A stretch of 64,000 bases of DNA from the NCBI RefSeq assembly GCF_000321225.1, contig NW_004450585.1, forward strand, positions 861,657 through 925,656, read 5' to 3'. A program made the position numbers and the translations under genes. The notes below the pieces were generated by a model. The model had not been told where the DNA came from, searched no databases, and saw only the letters and a list, made by a program, of their open reading frames with translations. Of the stretch, positions 10,091 to 21,974 are shown piece by piece; the stretch's first letter is position 1; each line of letters starts with the position of its first letter. The stretch comes from Odobenus rosmarus divergens. Its lineage: Eukaryota; Chordata; Mammalia; Carnivora; Odobenidae.

Positions 10091-13000
10091 TTTTCTAAAA
10101 TGGCTCATATTCTAAGCATTGGAAAGAAATCTAATTCTTGCTTTCTCTCTTTTTTTTCTTCCTTTATACTTTATATGAAAACACAATTCATCATAGTAGT
10201 TCCTGATTTACATTTCTGCTCCATTGGTGGATTTTCCCCTTGGTGTTCAGCAACATCTCACTCCTAATGACTATTTATAGCCCCCCAGGGTTTCTGTGGC
10301 CCTAAGTATCACCGTTGAATTTATCAGAGTTCTTGCCTATCCTGATTGCCTAGGTGCACCTGCTGTGGGATTTATAGCCTTGAAAATAAGTACCAAACAC
10401 CTAGTGACTTCTAAACTTTTTTTTTTTTAAATCAGTCTTTTGAGATAGGTTGCTTCCCACCACTTCCCTCCTTAGGAGGTCCACAGTAGCTGTTTCTACA
10501 TGATGTTGAATCATCAAGATGAAAAGTGAAAATTCTGTCAATCTCCTGTTCTCAGCTGTAGTTTAATGTAAGAAGCATTTGTGTGGTTGTTGCGATGAAA
10601 ACAAGGTTGGGAGGGGGAAGAAGCTAGATCTCTGCCTCCCAGGCCTTCTTGTCGTTCATCCTGAATTACTTGGCCCCTTTATCCCACCACCATCATCTTG
10701 AGATCAAAGGAGGTGTTGTCTGCTTTCAAGACCAAATCCTGCGTAGCAATGTCTTCTGTCCGCAAATCTGCTCCTCCTCACTCTGTCCCATGCACTTGGT
10801 CCTGCCACACACCCCCTCTGTAGTCCTTTGCACAAAGCCTGTATGTTTGCAACACAAATTTACTCCCTTTCCATTCACAGAGAATGAGGATTATCTCAGC
10901 TAAAGACCATTTGGATGAACATGTTCTGTGGCATCTGTCAGTTCAGAACAGGGCAAACATGAAGAATGAGAGACTTCTGATGAGAGATGATGGATTACTT
11001 GTTTAATCTAGGATTGTTGGCTCCATTTCTTATGTGAAGAAGTGGGAGACTAAATGCATGAAACCCCTGGACCAAGCCAGTGAGTGGGGCTAATGTACCA
11101 ACTTGCTGGTTTAAGAGACACCAATGAGACCAACTCTGCTTTTCCACATAGCTCTCAGGACCAACAACTCTGGGCATGGTCAAGTGATATGGTTAGAATG
11201 GTTTCAGAAGAACTCACTTCCGTGCATCATCTGGTCCCCTTCAAAGCAGACACAAGCCTGCAATCTTATTCCTAGGACCGAATGGAAGACTCTACTATTT
11301 TTCCTCTTGAGCTGATGTATACCCACAAAAGGTCCTCTTCATTATGAGCTGAAGTGTGAAGAATGCTTGATTTGAGAGCCCCCTGCCTTTGGAAGGGAGC
11401 CCTAAAGCAGCATGACTGCTGAAATCTGAAGGTCCCCTCCTTTTGTAACTCGGACCTGATGGGGGCCTCCTGTCACATTCAATTTACATGATTTAGCCTA
11501 TCACCCAGTTCATCTTTGTTTAACCCACTTGGTTATTCTTAAATAGGTAAGTCTTGAGGTCCTTTCTGTCCCCATTGGTTTCCCAATCCTGTACCCACTA
11601 TCATATTGGGCTCATCCCTTTGGCTTCAGGTCACTCCATAGCCCCTTGGAGGTCTAGCCTGGTTCCTGACATCTGGGAAAGAAGGCTTGTCAGTGCGTTA
11701 TGGCTCAACAGTAGCAATGCCCTATCCACAGTCTGGGATCTCGCTGTCTCTAGTATCTAGGGAAACTTTGCTCTCCCCACTCTTTACCCTTTCCTTGACC
11801 CAATACAAGCTCTGCAGTCCTCCTTAATGCTTCCTACGAGGTGTACTTTGCTTTCTGTATTTTGTCTATTTGAACTTTTTTACACTACTCAGTAGTGACA
11901 CCTATACCTGGCTCTCGCTACCCAGATAAATCCCTTTCACCACTCCCAAGTCCTGACTTTCCATTTCCTCTGAGTAGTCCTGACTCATTGCATTGATCCC
12001 ATGTTCTGCATATAAACCCTCTTGCTTCATTTCAGGATTCCTCACATTTTGATGGTGGTATACTCTCTTTAGCCACATCCAGCAACCTCCATAGTATCTG
12101 TATCATCTGTTAGTTATCATCAACAATGGCATGCAACTTTATATGGGAACATAAATAACTGTGTGTGGAGAACCGTAGTTTCTTCACAAGTCTTGTAAAA
12201 TACATTTGCACCAACACAGTCCTAAGCAACCACTGAAGACCATCATACTAGTGGAAAATATCTGGCATGTGAGCTGTTGGGTGTTTTTATTTTTGGTATT
12301 TTAACTGATAATTGGGTGCTATGTAGTTACAGACACAGTAAACAAGAACCCATCCAAAGCTGCCTGTTTGATTTGCTTTTGCCTTATGGGCCAGACGTTG
12401 ACAGCCAAATGGCACCAAGGAGAGAGAAATGCTATGCTTTGGACGCATTAAAGTCATTTACAGTGATTTCACTTCTTATTTTTGTTCTACTTACAGCAAT
12501 ATTTCTGAGATGACTTATCCCTGTGGTTTATGTTCTTAGTCTCCAAACTTTTCCATTCTGACTTTGTCTTCCCTGTCTTTCATACTTTTCCTGAAAGATC
12601 TGAGACATAGGAGCCAGCAGTCAACACAAGCTTCCCATTTATCTAGAGCATGTGAGAGCTGCATTCCAGCTGATCTCTTCCCCACTTCCCCTGCACTGCA
12701 GCCAGAATAGAAGGTGGCTGGATGTCCCAAAACCCACAAGGATGCTGACAAGTGGTCTTGAAGTTGGTATTTCCAGAGAATGGGAGCTGTGAGAGGATGC
12801 ACTCTCTCCATAGTCCCTGACATACTCTGAGCTCTCCCCCGCTCTTCTTCTGCCTTATTTTCCCCTCAGGGCTGTTGGGTGAGTGGAACTGAGGAAACTT
12901 GTATGGTGAGAGAAGTGCCATAATTTCCAAACCATGGGTATGGCTATCTGCCTAAGACCCAGATCAAGTAAGATACATATTTGGGGAGGAAAGGGAAATT

Positions 13001-13104
13001 TGAGGTATTATAAAAAGAAAATATCTAAAAACTTAACTAGATACTCCAAGTGGATATGCACACACTTTTGTTCCCTCTGCTTCCCTCATCCAGGCCAAAG
13101 CTCC
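10091..13104. other. Unrecognised single-copy sequence
   Basis: Three kilobases without a repeat I can name. Some parts (11.0-11.3 kb, 11.5-12.0 kb) look like diverged LTR sequence but lack diagnostic blocks. A 78-codon ORF (12277-12513, plus) ends in a hydrophobic stretch resembling a membrane helix, but nothing else supports a gene. Confidence 0.35.
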
Positions 13105-13335
13105 TGATTTCAGCATCCTGCGGCACCATGTACCTCTCCTTGGTAGCACTTACCACAGTTGCAATTTTATATTAGTTTGTGTGTTTGTTTCATTAATGCT
13201 TCTTTTACCCCCATAGACTGTAAGCTTCTTGAGACCAGGAATAGAGTCTGTGGTTCAAGCTACCATGGCATTCCCAGCCCCTGACATAGTGCATGGCACA
13301 TGGTATTACCCAATACATATTTATGGACAGATTTA
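13105..13335 (+). repeat. L2 3' end
   Basis: The LINE2 order is clear: a 'gtagcacttaccacagttgcaattttat' region, catagactgtaagcttcttg, gaccaggaatagagtctgtg, then cagcccctgacatagtgcat and ggcacatggtattacccaat. Confidence 0.8.
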
Positions 13336-14347
13336 ACGCAATTGGTTGTGTGAATATTACCCAAAGAAACTGGACTAGAAATCCTTCTGCTAGGCCTTTG
13401 TTGGGAATGTTACTAAAAGGCAAAATGTGCAGATTGTATGGTGGAGTCTGGCTCCAAACAAGAGCAACAGACCTTGTATTTAAGAGTCTGTCTGTGGAGT
13501 TGCTCTGCCCACATGTGACTAAATTGACTAGTTCACTGAAACTGCTAATTTGGATGATTTGATTGGTTATTTGGGTGAGTTGACTAATGTTCATTTTGGC
13601 TTCAGAAAACCATAGTAAACCTTAACAAGTTCCATGTACCAACTAATACACTGTCCAATATTTAATCTTCTGACTTTCTAGTTTTTCAACAAAGTAGTGG
13701 GATTCCTTGATACATGAAGAATACTTTGGGCCTCCTAGGATATTTCAACACAATGATTAGGCCACTTGGAATTCATCTCGCATGCTGCACCTCTGTTTCA
13801 TAAAGTTGGTGAGGTGGGAATGTTGGGGTATTTTTTGAGCTACGTTGAAGACAAGTAACACAGCACTTCGAATTTTCTGCTCTCCCCAGCAGTTCATCTT
13901 CTCTGTTGTTTCTCCCTTTCACTAAATCTTTCTGCCAAACACGTCATGCCTCCCTTTTGTAGGGCCCGATTCCTGCTCTGTCCTTGAAACCATTCTTTGA
14001 TCTTTCTTTTTGTCAGCTTTTCATTTTGGTAGAGTTGCTCAATGAAATACTGCATAAATGCTCTTATCAGAGTCTGAAATTATATCCCTGGAGATCTTTG
14101 TAGTTTTCTGGTTTCAATGAATATTCGAGTACTTGTCCAAGAGGTCTCTTTCTTATTACTGAGAAGTTTACATTTTTGCCATATATAACTCAATTTCAAT
14201 TATGCACACAAACACAGTGTAATTATTAGTGGGAAGGACACTATTCAGCTCTTAGCTATTGACTTCATTAAGTCATCGACAGAGTCTTAATTCGTATATT
14301 CATATTCTAATATAGTAGATGAGCTACTTCGAAAGGTGATTATAGCA
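13336..14347. other. Unrecognised single-copy sequence
   Basis: About 1 kb, AT-rich. Chance ORFs on both strands at 13.2-13.6 kb overlap the L2 end. No domain or RNA signature is seen. Confidence 0.4.
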
Positions 14348-14775
14348 CCATATTCATTGAATAGATATTTATTGAGCATTCCTTATGTGTTAGGCACTCC
14401 TTAATCACTGGGGGATATAATGTTGAGCAGACATGATAAATACCCACACTAAGCTCATAGTAGAATAGGGGAGAGAATTTAATCCAATAATTACACTTAT
14501 TAGTGTAAAATTGTCCTGAAGATGAGAGCTAGAAAGTAAAGGTAGGTGTAGTATCCTGAAAGCCTGTAAGAGAGGGTTTGATCTAGCCAAGGATGTTGGA
14601 GAAGGCTTCCCTGTAGAAACAATGGTTGAGGTAATATCTGAAAGAAGAGTGATTACTAAATAGGTGAATGAAGTGGGAATATGTTATAAGAGGAGGAGAA
14701 GAGCGTGTGCAAAGGCCCAGGGATAAGAGGAAGTGTAGCATATTTGGAGCCTGAAGAACTGGATAAAAGAAAAGG
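14348..14775 (-). repeat. L2 fragment
   Basis: Starts with atatttattgagcattcctt and tgtgttaggcactcc, then gttggagaaggcttccctgt, and gcgtgtgcaaaggcccaggg. This is the full reverse-complement order of a LINE2 3' region, with a recognisable frame-free remnant. Confidence 0.8.
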
Positions 14776-14893
14776 TGTTTGAATGCATCAGAGAGCCATC
14801 AAAGAAGCCAGGATTTGCAGGACCAATGTCCAAGAGATAAGGAAAGCATACTCAGATGAGCCTCACTCTTGCATCTGTTTATACCTTCAGGTA

Positions 14894-14971
14894 TAAATGC
14901 CTGGGTGGCTCAATCAGTTAAGTGTCTGCCTTTGGCTCAGGTCTTGATCCCAGGGTCCTGGGATTGATCCC
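14894..14971 (+). mobile_element. CAN-SINE head, 3' part missing
   Basis: The sequence tgcctgggtggctcaatcag, then 'ttaagtgtctgcctttggctcaggtcttgatccc', is the tRNA-derived CAN-SINE head with a recognisable A box. The copy stops at gggattgatccct and runs straight into retroviral sequence. The CT-rich 3' half and tail are absent and no target-site duplication is seen. Confidence 0.85.
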
Positions 14972-15950
14972 TATACAATTCACTGAAGTAGAAGTTCCCT
15001 GAGTTTTCATAGAGTTTACTTTCTTCCTCTGTGGAGTGCAGGTAACTTACCAAGGCTTCAAGCATACTAGCCATCTCTTTCTCATCCTGTCCAGTAAGCA
15101 TGATGTCATTGATGTAATGGATCAGTATGGTATTCTTTGAGATACCCAGGCACTTCAGATCTCTTCAGACAATATAATGATAGGGGGCAGGAGAATTAAC
15201 ATAGCCCTGAGGCAAAATAGTAAACAAATATTATCCATCCCAAGTTAAGGTGAACTCTTTCTGCTCTTCTTTCCTAATTTGAACGCAAAAAGAATACATT
15301 TGTCAGATCGGTGGCAGCATTCCATATATGTGAGGCCTTGTTAATCTGCCCTAGCAACAACACCATGGCACAGCAGATGAAGCCAGGAAACTACTTGGCT
15401 GAGCTAGCAATAGTCTACAGTCCTTCTCCAAGATGCATTCAGTTTCTGTATTGGCCAGACTGGTGAATTAAATGGACATATGATGGGACCACCAGCTCTG
15501 AATCCTTTAGATCTTTAATGGTGACATCAATCTCTTGCCAACACTCCTAAGAAGAGGTATTGTTTTCCACTTTCTATCTTGGCTGGCATGGCTGGAAGTC
15601 TCAGATATTTCTATACAGGCTACCTCCCTATGAGAGCGCTTACCATGCAAGCCAAGGACCCAATGTGTGTAGTTACTTCAACTTCTAAGTATATTAATTC
15701 CAGGAATACACTTGGAACTAGGAAATGACCACTGAGTGGATCTCCAGACTCAGTGGGCCCACTGGGAACTGAGTTTAGTCAGGACTCCCTTTACTATCTG
15801 GTCCCTACTTTCCCCTGAACTACCAAGGGGGTCATGATGACACATTGGCTTTCTGGGTTGCAAGATCAAATATGTCTAATAATTTTCAAAATTCCCAGGA
15901 CAAAACAATAATTTACTACTTAACAGAGATGCATTTAAATCTATGGACTT
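14972..15950 (-). mobile_element. Endogenous retrovirus (ERVL-like) pol fragment, broken
   Basis: The minus strand encodes retroviral reverse-transcriptase blocks in the expected order. A WPIQK..ASWRRTVDY-like segment lies at 15410-15473, motif A DLTNVFF at 15289-15309, LPQGYVNSPA at 15186-15215 and the catalytic YINDI at 15102-15116 (the YxDD-like site has N for the first D). Motifs B and C share a frame, whereas motif A is one base out of frame with B. A TGA stop lies between B and C. Such fragments are fossils with no coding ability. ERVL is the best family guess from the motif wording. No LTR is recognised next to it, and the 3' side is cut off at the SINE. Confidence 0.75.
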
Positions 15951-15970
15951 AGAAGAGTGTAAAAAAAAAA

Positions 15971-17130
15971 GAATGGGGAGTGCTTACAGCAAAATGGCCA
16001 AATAAGATGTCCTTCACGCATATCCTCCACCTCAACAATAATAATTTGGCATCTATCCATGGACAAAAGTGCCTTTGTGGGGCTTCAGGATCCAGATAGA
16101 ACACTGTGAAGCCCTGGTGCAGTTTGAGACTGAGGAGAGCTCGCACCCAAGCAACCAACTCACTGACTGTGGTCCTGGCTACAGACTCAGAAACAGCTCT
16201 ATACCCTAAGGACTTGCCTGCAGGCCCATTTGGCTTTGGTCCTGTCACCAACACTAGGCACCAAGAGACTGGAGAGGGGTCACACCTACCCATGCATCAG
16301 GTAATAGACACACAGACCTTGGACCTGGCTGCCCTCAAGTGACCCAGGAATAGCTCCAGTCCCTCTTTGCTGCAGTGTGGGGAGCACCTAAAGGTAGGCC
16401 TGCCAAACCCATTAAGATTGTAGACTCTGAAAATGTCCTCTAACTGTGCTTGAACCCATCTCAGCCACAGTCCATGAGCAGAACTGCTGACACAGGGACC
16501 CTGCAGGAAGCACATCCATCTGCATCCCTGGAGATCCCGAAAGGACCCTATCCTCAGCTCCAGCTCCCTCTTGGTTACAGTATGCCAGCAGTCCTGCAAG
16601 CCCAGGGACCCAGTGGGAGATACTTATGCCTACAACCTCAAAGATTCTGAAAGAGTCCTATACTTGGCTCCTGAACCTCCAGCCACAGTTAAGGAACAGT
16701 CCAGCCCACCCAGGGACCTGGCAGGAGGATATGCCCATTTTTGCCTCCCGAGCCAGCTCTGTAGACCTCAGTCTTGGATGTAAACTGAAACAGCCCTGGG
16801 GCTTGGTTCCCACCCCTCTCAGCTATGGTCAGGGCTACTCCTGCCCACCCAGAAACCCATCCAGTCCCAAACAGGAGCCTCCTCAGGGACCAGTAAAGAC
16901 CTTCTCCTATTGGCTTTTCGGGCTGATAGAATTACCTCTGGAATCACAGTCATGCTGGATTGAAGTCAGTAATGAGGCTGCCCCTGGGTCTGCCATGGGT
17001 CTGTGGTTGGTGGGCTTATTACCAGGGGCTTGGGTGGGTGTGGATTCTGTCTGGCCCCGGATGGATAAGATTGCCTCCAGTACCTTGTTCAGTATGGAGG
17101 TGCTAGGAGAAGTTTTCACTTAAGGTTCCA
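15971..17130 (+). mobile_element. L1 5'-UTR-like block with degenerate ~110-bp units
   Basis: It opens 'ggagtgcttacagcaaaatggccaaataag', then gcatctatccatggacaaaa and gtgcctttgtggggcttcag, resembling the first part of mammalian L1 5' UTRs. From about 16460 similar blocks recur at about 16462, 16571, 16682 and 16820. Each has a (c)cacagt..(g)agcag part followed about 20-30 bp later by cccagggacc-like text. A 165-codon ORF (16626-17123, plus) crosses these units and is Pro/Ser/Leu-rich with no domain, so I do not call it a gene. It lies upstream of, and in the same orientation as, the L1 body. Confidence 0.5.
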
Positions 17131-17219
17131 CAACTGGAAACCTTACACATTGGGAATTCTTACACAATGGGCCTTTTAGTAGGTCCCTGAGAATGCTCCT
17201 GTCTGGTCACCTGTTGGTC

Positions 17220-19612
17220 AAAGTATAAATCAGAAAGTATCTTGAGACAAATGAAGATGAAAATACAACATGCCAAAACTTATGGGATGCAGCCAAAATA
17301 GTTCTAAGAGGAAAGTTTATAGTGATAAATGCCTATGTTAAGAAAAGAGAAAAATCTCAAGCAACTTCACTTTTTTATCATAAGGAATTAGGAAAAGAAC
17401 AAACTAAGCCTAAAGTTAGTAGGAAAAAAAGGAAATAATAAAAATCAGAGTAGAAATGAATGAAATAGAGACTAGAAAAACAGGAAAAAAATCAATGAAA
17501 CTGAGTTGGTTTTTTGAAAAGATAAAATTGATAAACTTTTAGCGGGACTAACCACAGAAAAAAGAGCAAGGACTCAAATAACAAAATTACAAATGGAAGA
17601 GGAGATATTACAATTGACACTACAGAGATACAAAGGATCGAGAGAGTTTATTATGAGCGATATTTAGGAATAAATTTAACCAAGGAGAGGAAAGATCTAT
17701 GCACTGATACATATAAGATATTGATGAAAGAAATTGAAGAAGACAAAAATAAATGGAAAGATATCCTGTGTTCATTAATTAGGAGAATTAATATTGTGAA
17801 AATATCCACACTACCAAAATCCATTGATAGATTCAATGAAATCTCTATCAAAATTCCAATGACATTTTTCATAAAAATGGAAAAAACAAAACTAAAATTT
17901 GTATAGAACCACAAAAGACCCCAAATAGCCAAAGCAATCTTGACAAAGAACAAAGTTGGAGGCATCATACCTCCTGATTTCAAACTACACTGCAAAGCTG
18001 TAGTAATCAAAATAGTATGATGTTACTATCCCATAGTATAGTAAAACATAAAAACAGACATGTAGACCAATATAATGCAATTGGGAACCTAAAAATAAAC
18101 CCATGCATATACAGTCAGCTAATAGTTGACAGAGGATCCAAGAATACTCAATGGGAAAAGATGGTCTCTTCAATAAATGGGTTTGGGGAAATACTCTCAT
18201 GCAAAAGAATGAAATTGGACCTCTATCTTATACCACCCCCCCAAAATTTACTCAAAATATGAAAGACTCAGATGTAAAGCCTGAAACCATATAATTCCTA
18301 GAAGAAAACATAGGGGAAGATCTCCTTGACAGGGATCTTGGCAATGATTTTTAGGGTATGATACCAAAAATACAAGCACCAAAGCAAAATTAACAAGTGG
18401 GATTGCCTCAAACTAAAAAGCTTCTGTACAGAAAAACCAAAAACCAAAAACCAAAAACCAACCAAAAAAAAAAAAAAAAACCAAGGGGGGAAAAAAACCC
18501 AAAATCAACAAAATGAAGAGGCAATTTACAGAATAGGAAGAAATATTTGCAAACCAAATATCAGTTAAAGGGTTAATATCTAAAATATAAAAGGAACTCA
18601 TACAATTCAATAGCAAAAAGAAAATCTGATTAATAAATGGGCAGAGGAACTAAAGAGACACTTTCCCAAAGAAGACATACAAAAGACAAACAGGTACGTG
18701 AAAAGATGCTTAACATCACTAATCATCAGGGAAATGCAAATCAAAACCAAAATGAGATATTACCTCATACCTATCAGAATGGCTGTTATCAGAAAGACAA
18801 GAGATAACAAGTGTTGGCGAGGATGTAGAGAAAAGGGAACATTTGTGCACCGTTGTTGGGAATGTGAATTGGTATAACCACTATGGAAAACAGTATGGAG
18901 GTTCTTCAAATAATTAAAAATAAGAATATCATGTGCCCCAGCAATCCCACTTCTGGGTTTATATCTACAGGAAATGAAATTACTATCTCCAAGAAATATC
19001 TGCACCCACCATGCTCATTGCAGCATTATTTTTTCATAATAGCCAAGACTTTGAAATACCCTAAGTGTCCATTGATGGATAAGCCAGTAAAAAAAAAAAA
19101 AAAGAAAAAGAAAAAGAAAAATCCTATCATTTGTGACAATGGGGATGGAACTTGAGGGCATGAAGTAAACTAGGTCAGGCAGAGAAATACAGATACTATA
19201 TAATCTCACTTATATGTGGAATCTAAAAAAAAAGCCTAACTCATAGAAACAGGTTAGAATGGTGGCTGTCAGGGCTGGGGGTAGGGGTGGTAAATGCAAA
19301 GATGTTGATCAGAGGATACAAACTTTTGTCTGGAAGATGAACAAATTCTGGGGATCTAATAGGCAGCATGATGACTACAGTTAACAATACTGGATTATGG
19401 ACTTGAAAGTTGCTAAGGAAGTAAATCCTAAGTGTTCTCACAGCACACGAACATCATAACCATGTGAGCTTAACCGACTTGATTGCGGTAATCATTTCAC
19501 AGTACACAAGTGTAGCAAGTCATCATGCGGTACACCTTAAATTTACACAACGTCATGTGTCAATTATATCTCAATAAAACTGGAACAAATAAAAATAATT
19601 AAAAAAAAAGAA
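17220..19612 (+). mobile_element. Old L1 (L1MA-like), RT core deleted
   Basis: ORF2-derived sequence runs from 17220 (atcagaaagtatcttgagac) through the region just before the reverse-transcriptase core, to about 17660. There it jumps to the post-RT segment encoding [13 protein letters not shown], so the catalytic YADD/FADD region is absent. The C-terminal region follows (18.0-19.1 kb), then a 3' UTR with gtaatcatttcacagtacac, catgcggtacaccttaaatt and 'tcaattatatctcaataaaactgg'. Stops and frameshifts break all frames. ORF1 and the endonuclease domain are missing between this and the 5'-UTR-like block. Confidence 0.85.
18434..18500. repeat. A-rich simple repeat (AAAACC)n inside the L1
   Basis: About four aaaaacc units pass into a poly-A run and then a gggggg stretch. 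This is an expansion within the L1 C-terminal region that interrupts its frame. Confidence 0.85.
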
Positions 19613-19700
19613 AATAGAAAAAGGAATGAAAGGATATGTCTTGGAAAGCTAAACCAAAGAAAGGAAGCCGGTATGGCTTTGTTAATATTAAAGATGAATT
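19613..19700 (+). repeat. Short L1 ORF2 endonuclease-region fragment
   Basis: The block aaccaaagaaaggaagccgg, then tatggctttgttaatattaa, aligns with the L1 ORF2 segment that normally encodes NQKKAGVAILIS, in the endonuclease domain. It lies just after the L1 3' end, so it is out of order relative to that element. The match is short and diverged. Confidence 0.4.
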
Positions 19701-20403
19701 TTGGCCTGTCTCGCGCTGAACTCAACACTCAGAGAAAAGTGAGGTTCTTTTTTTAACACTGAGCTGCCAAAATAAGTAGATGTGTGTTTCAAAAATGTCT
19801 TGAAAGTTATTCTGATGGATTGTCTAAGTAAAAGGTCGTAATCTGAGGCATAGTAACTATATTGATAATGTTAATTATGTGTAGCTTTGAATGGAATGCT
19901 TTTAAATCTGGAAGGTTTGTGGAAGTTTGATGGTTTAATGGTTTAATGTCCAAGTGTGCAAATAAAGGTAAAATTACGAAGCATGCTACCTTGTTGTTTC
20001 CCACAGCACTTTTTAAATTTTAATGACAATGCTGTATACAGTGAAACCTCTCATTAATTTGAAAAGCAGCAAAAAGCTTTGGAAAGTTCTGAATGAACTA
20101 GACTTTAGACTATCTAATATTTTAGTGAGAAACAACAGTCCACTTAATTGGGTAAGAAATAGCAATGCTTCAAATCACCCTGTGTTTTAATGAACCATCA
20201 TTAGACTAACAAGGTATAACTTACGTTATGTGGTGATTAAGCAGTCGGTGCTAGTATTCCAGAGTTAGTCTCAAAAAGTGACAGAAGGTTAATGAATATG
20301 ACAAAGAAGGTCAAGTCAGTATGAGCTTGAGATGACCCTCAACTTTAAAGTGTTTGGCCAGACACAAGGATGTTGGCGCATCTTACATATTGCTTGACCT
20401 TGT
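19701..20403. other. Unrecognised single-copy sequence
   Basis: AT-rich sequence. A 65-codon minus-strand ORF (19807-20004) has no features. Nothing else was recognised. Confidence 0.4.
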
Positions 20404-20419
20404 ATGAAAGCTATTTTCT

Positions 20420-20619
20420 TTTCTCTCTTTTTTTAAAGATTTTATTTATTTGACAGAGAGAGACACAGCGAGAGAGGGAACACAAGCAGGGGGAGTGGGA
20501 GAGGGAGAAGCAGGCTTCCCACGGAGCAGGGAGCCCGATGTGGGGCTCGATCCCAGGACCCTGGGATCATGACCTGAGCCGAAGGCAGACGTCCAATGAC
20601 TGAGCCACCCAGGCGCCCC
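20420..20619 (-). mobile_element. CAN-SINE with target-site duplication
   Basis: Full-length reverse-oriented copy: the poly-T/AATAAA-complement tail aaagattttatttatttgac, CT-rich part gggagtgggagagggagaag, the B-box region and the head complement gagccacccaggcgcccc. Duplications atgaaagctattttct (20404-20419) and atgaaggctattttct (20620-20635) differ at one base. Confidence 0.97.
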
Positions 20620-20779
20620 ATGAAGGCTATTTTCTGTCATAAACTAGTCTTCATTTGAGTAAAATGGGCCAGAGGCACAAATGTTTATGTTAGGTCTTCA
20701 TTTACAAAGATAAACACAAATAAGTCGGAAATGGAGATTTGTCACCAGTGTGTTAGCATTTCTTACTTAGATGACCACC

Positions 20780-21030
20780 ATGTGTAAAGGGGCTCAGAGG
20801 ATGGGCTCTGGAGTCAGCCTGCCTGGCTTCGAATCCCTGTTTTGCTACTTGCCGGGGGCTTTGGGCAAGTTACTTAATCTCCGCCTTGGTTTCCTTACTG
20901 TCAAACAGGGATGATAATAATAACCAATAAAACCTTCCCTGATCAAGTCCTACATTAGGATTTTTAAATCACAGTGGCTGACATTTAGTTAAGTGTTCAG
21001 TAATTATTAGTTCATTGTTATTATAAAAAC
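20780..21030 (+). repeat. MIR SINE, nearly full length
   Basis: Blocks in order: gatgggctctggagtcagcc, tgcctggcttcgaatccctg, ctttgggcaagttacttaat, aacagggatgataataataa, and a 3' end resembling gttaagtgttcagtaattat. Confidence 0.9.
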
Positions 21031-21059
21031 CTGGCACTTGGCAGACCATTAAATATACA

Positions 21060-21192
21060 TCTGCACGTACACACATATACTCATATAGATGTAAATATAT
21101 CAAAACAGTAATATATTATATCATATTATATTATATAATCTCTAATACTATGTTAGATATACATTATACTTAATATATATTAGATTAGATAT
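21060..21192. repeat. AT-rich low-complexity tract
   Basis: Mostly ATAT/TATA steps with several self-complementary stretches, preceded by short acacacatatac text. Confidence 0.8.
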
Positions 21193-21974
21193 CCAGATGC
21201 CTTTAATTCACAGCAAAAATATGCTGGCAGCCTCCTAATTTTAAGCTTTGCATGCCCAATTTGAGGAATGATTTATTCCAATAGTTTCTGAGACTATTTA
21301 CTATAAATCTCTGGAAATCTCTACTAAGGAAAAACTCAATTTTCCCAGGGAACTTAAGATTCTCAGTGTGCAAATGTTACCTTTCACTGTAACTATTAAT
21401 ATTGGTTAGAGCTTTGCTATGTGGGAAAAAGACAACTAAGTAAACTGCTCATATCACAGGGTGAACCACAGGCTATGTTTACCCTCACAAAAATCTCTGG
21501 ATAGTTTCAGGGAAAAAAAGAGGTGGTCTCAGATACACATAACAAAAATGACATAGGTAACTGCTTCAATTTTCTATCAAATGTTTACTAAAAGTACTTT
21601 CTAAAAACATCCGTTATTCCTTAATAGATGACCATTTGAACAGTGCTTTTGCCATAGAGGATTTCCTGCAATGAAGTTAATAACTGTAATACGGCCTCAC
21701 TCCCCAGTTAAGAGGACAATAGCACATTTTATGAAGTCATTCTTTGGATGCTCCCTTGGAGAATCTCCTCGTTCAATTTCATCTCCAACTCTTGGTGGTG
21801 CAGTAGGGTAAAGAAGAAAAAAGTGTACCCAATTCTCTGGGTAATTAAGATTTTATTACCAAACTAAAATAAGTACTGCATCTTTTGCCGTATACACTTG
21901 TGGAAAAAAGGGTTTTCCCTGACAGAAAATGAAACGGGCCTGATACAGACAGATCCATATAGCCGTGGATGTCT
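21193..21974. other. Unrecognised single-copy sequence
   Basis: About 780 bp of unassigned AT-rich sequence with no repeat blocks or splice-bounded ORFs that I can support. Confidence 0.4.

Noticed and set aside
12277..12513. 78-codon ORF with a hydrophobic C-terminus like a tail anchor
   Set aside because: No family likeness, and chance AT-rich codons easily give a hydrophobic run. No splice or promoter context.
13205..13594. 129-codon minus-strand ORF
   Set aside because: Partly antisense to an L2 3' end, and no domain is seen.
16626..17123. 165-codon ORF, the longest in the window
   Set aside because: It crosses degenerate ~110-bp units of an L1 5'-UTR-like block, has Pro/Ser/Leu-rich content, no domain, and overlapping ORFs in other frames.
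17651..18010. 119-codon minus-strand ORF rich in hydrophobic residues
   Set aside because: It is the antisense of L1 ORF2. The hydrophobicity comes from reversed A-rich sequence.
18434..18500. Regular short repeats that could suggest a CRISPR array
   Set aside because: It is a simple (AAAACC)n expansion inside an L1, with no spacers, in a vertebrate genome.
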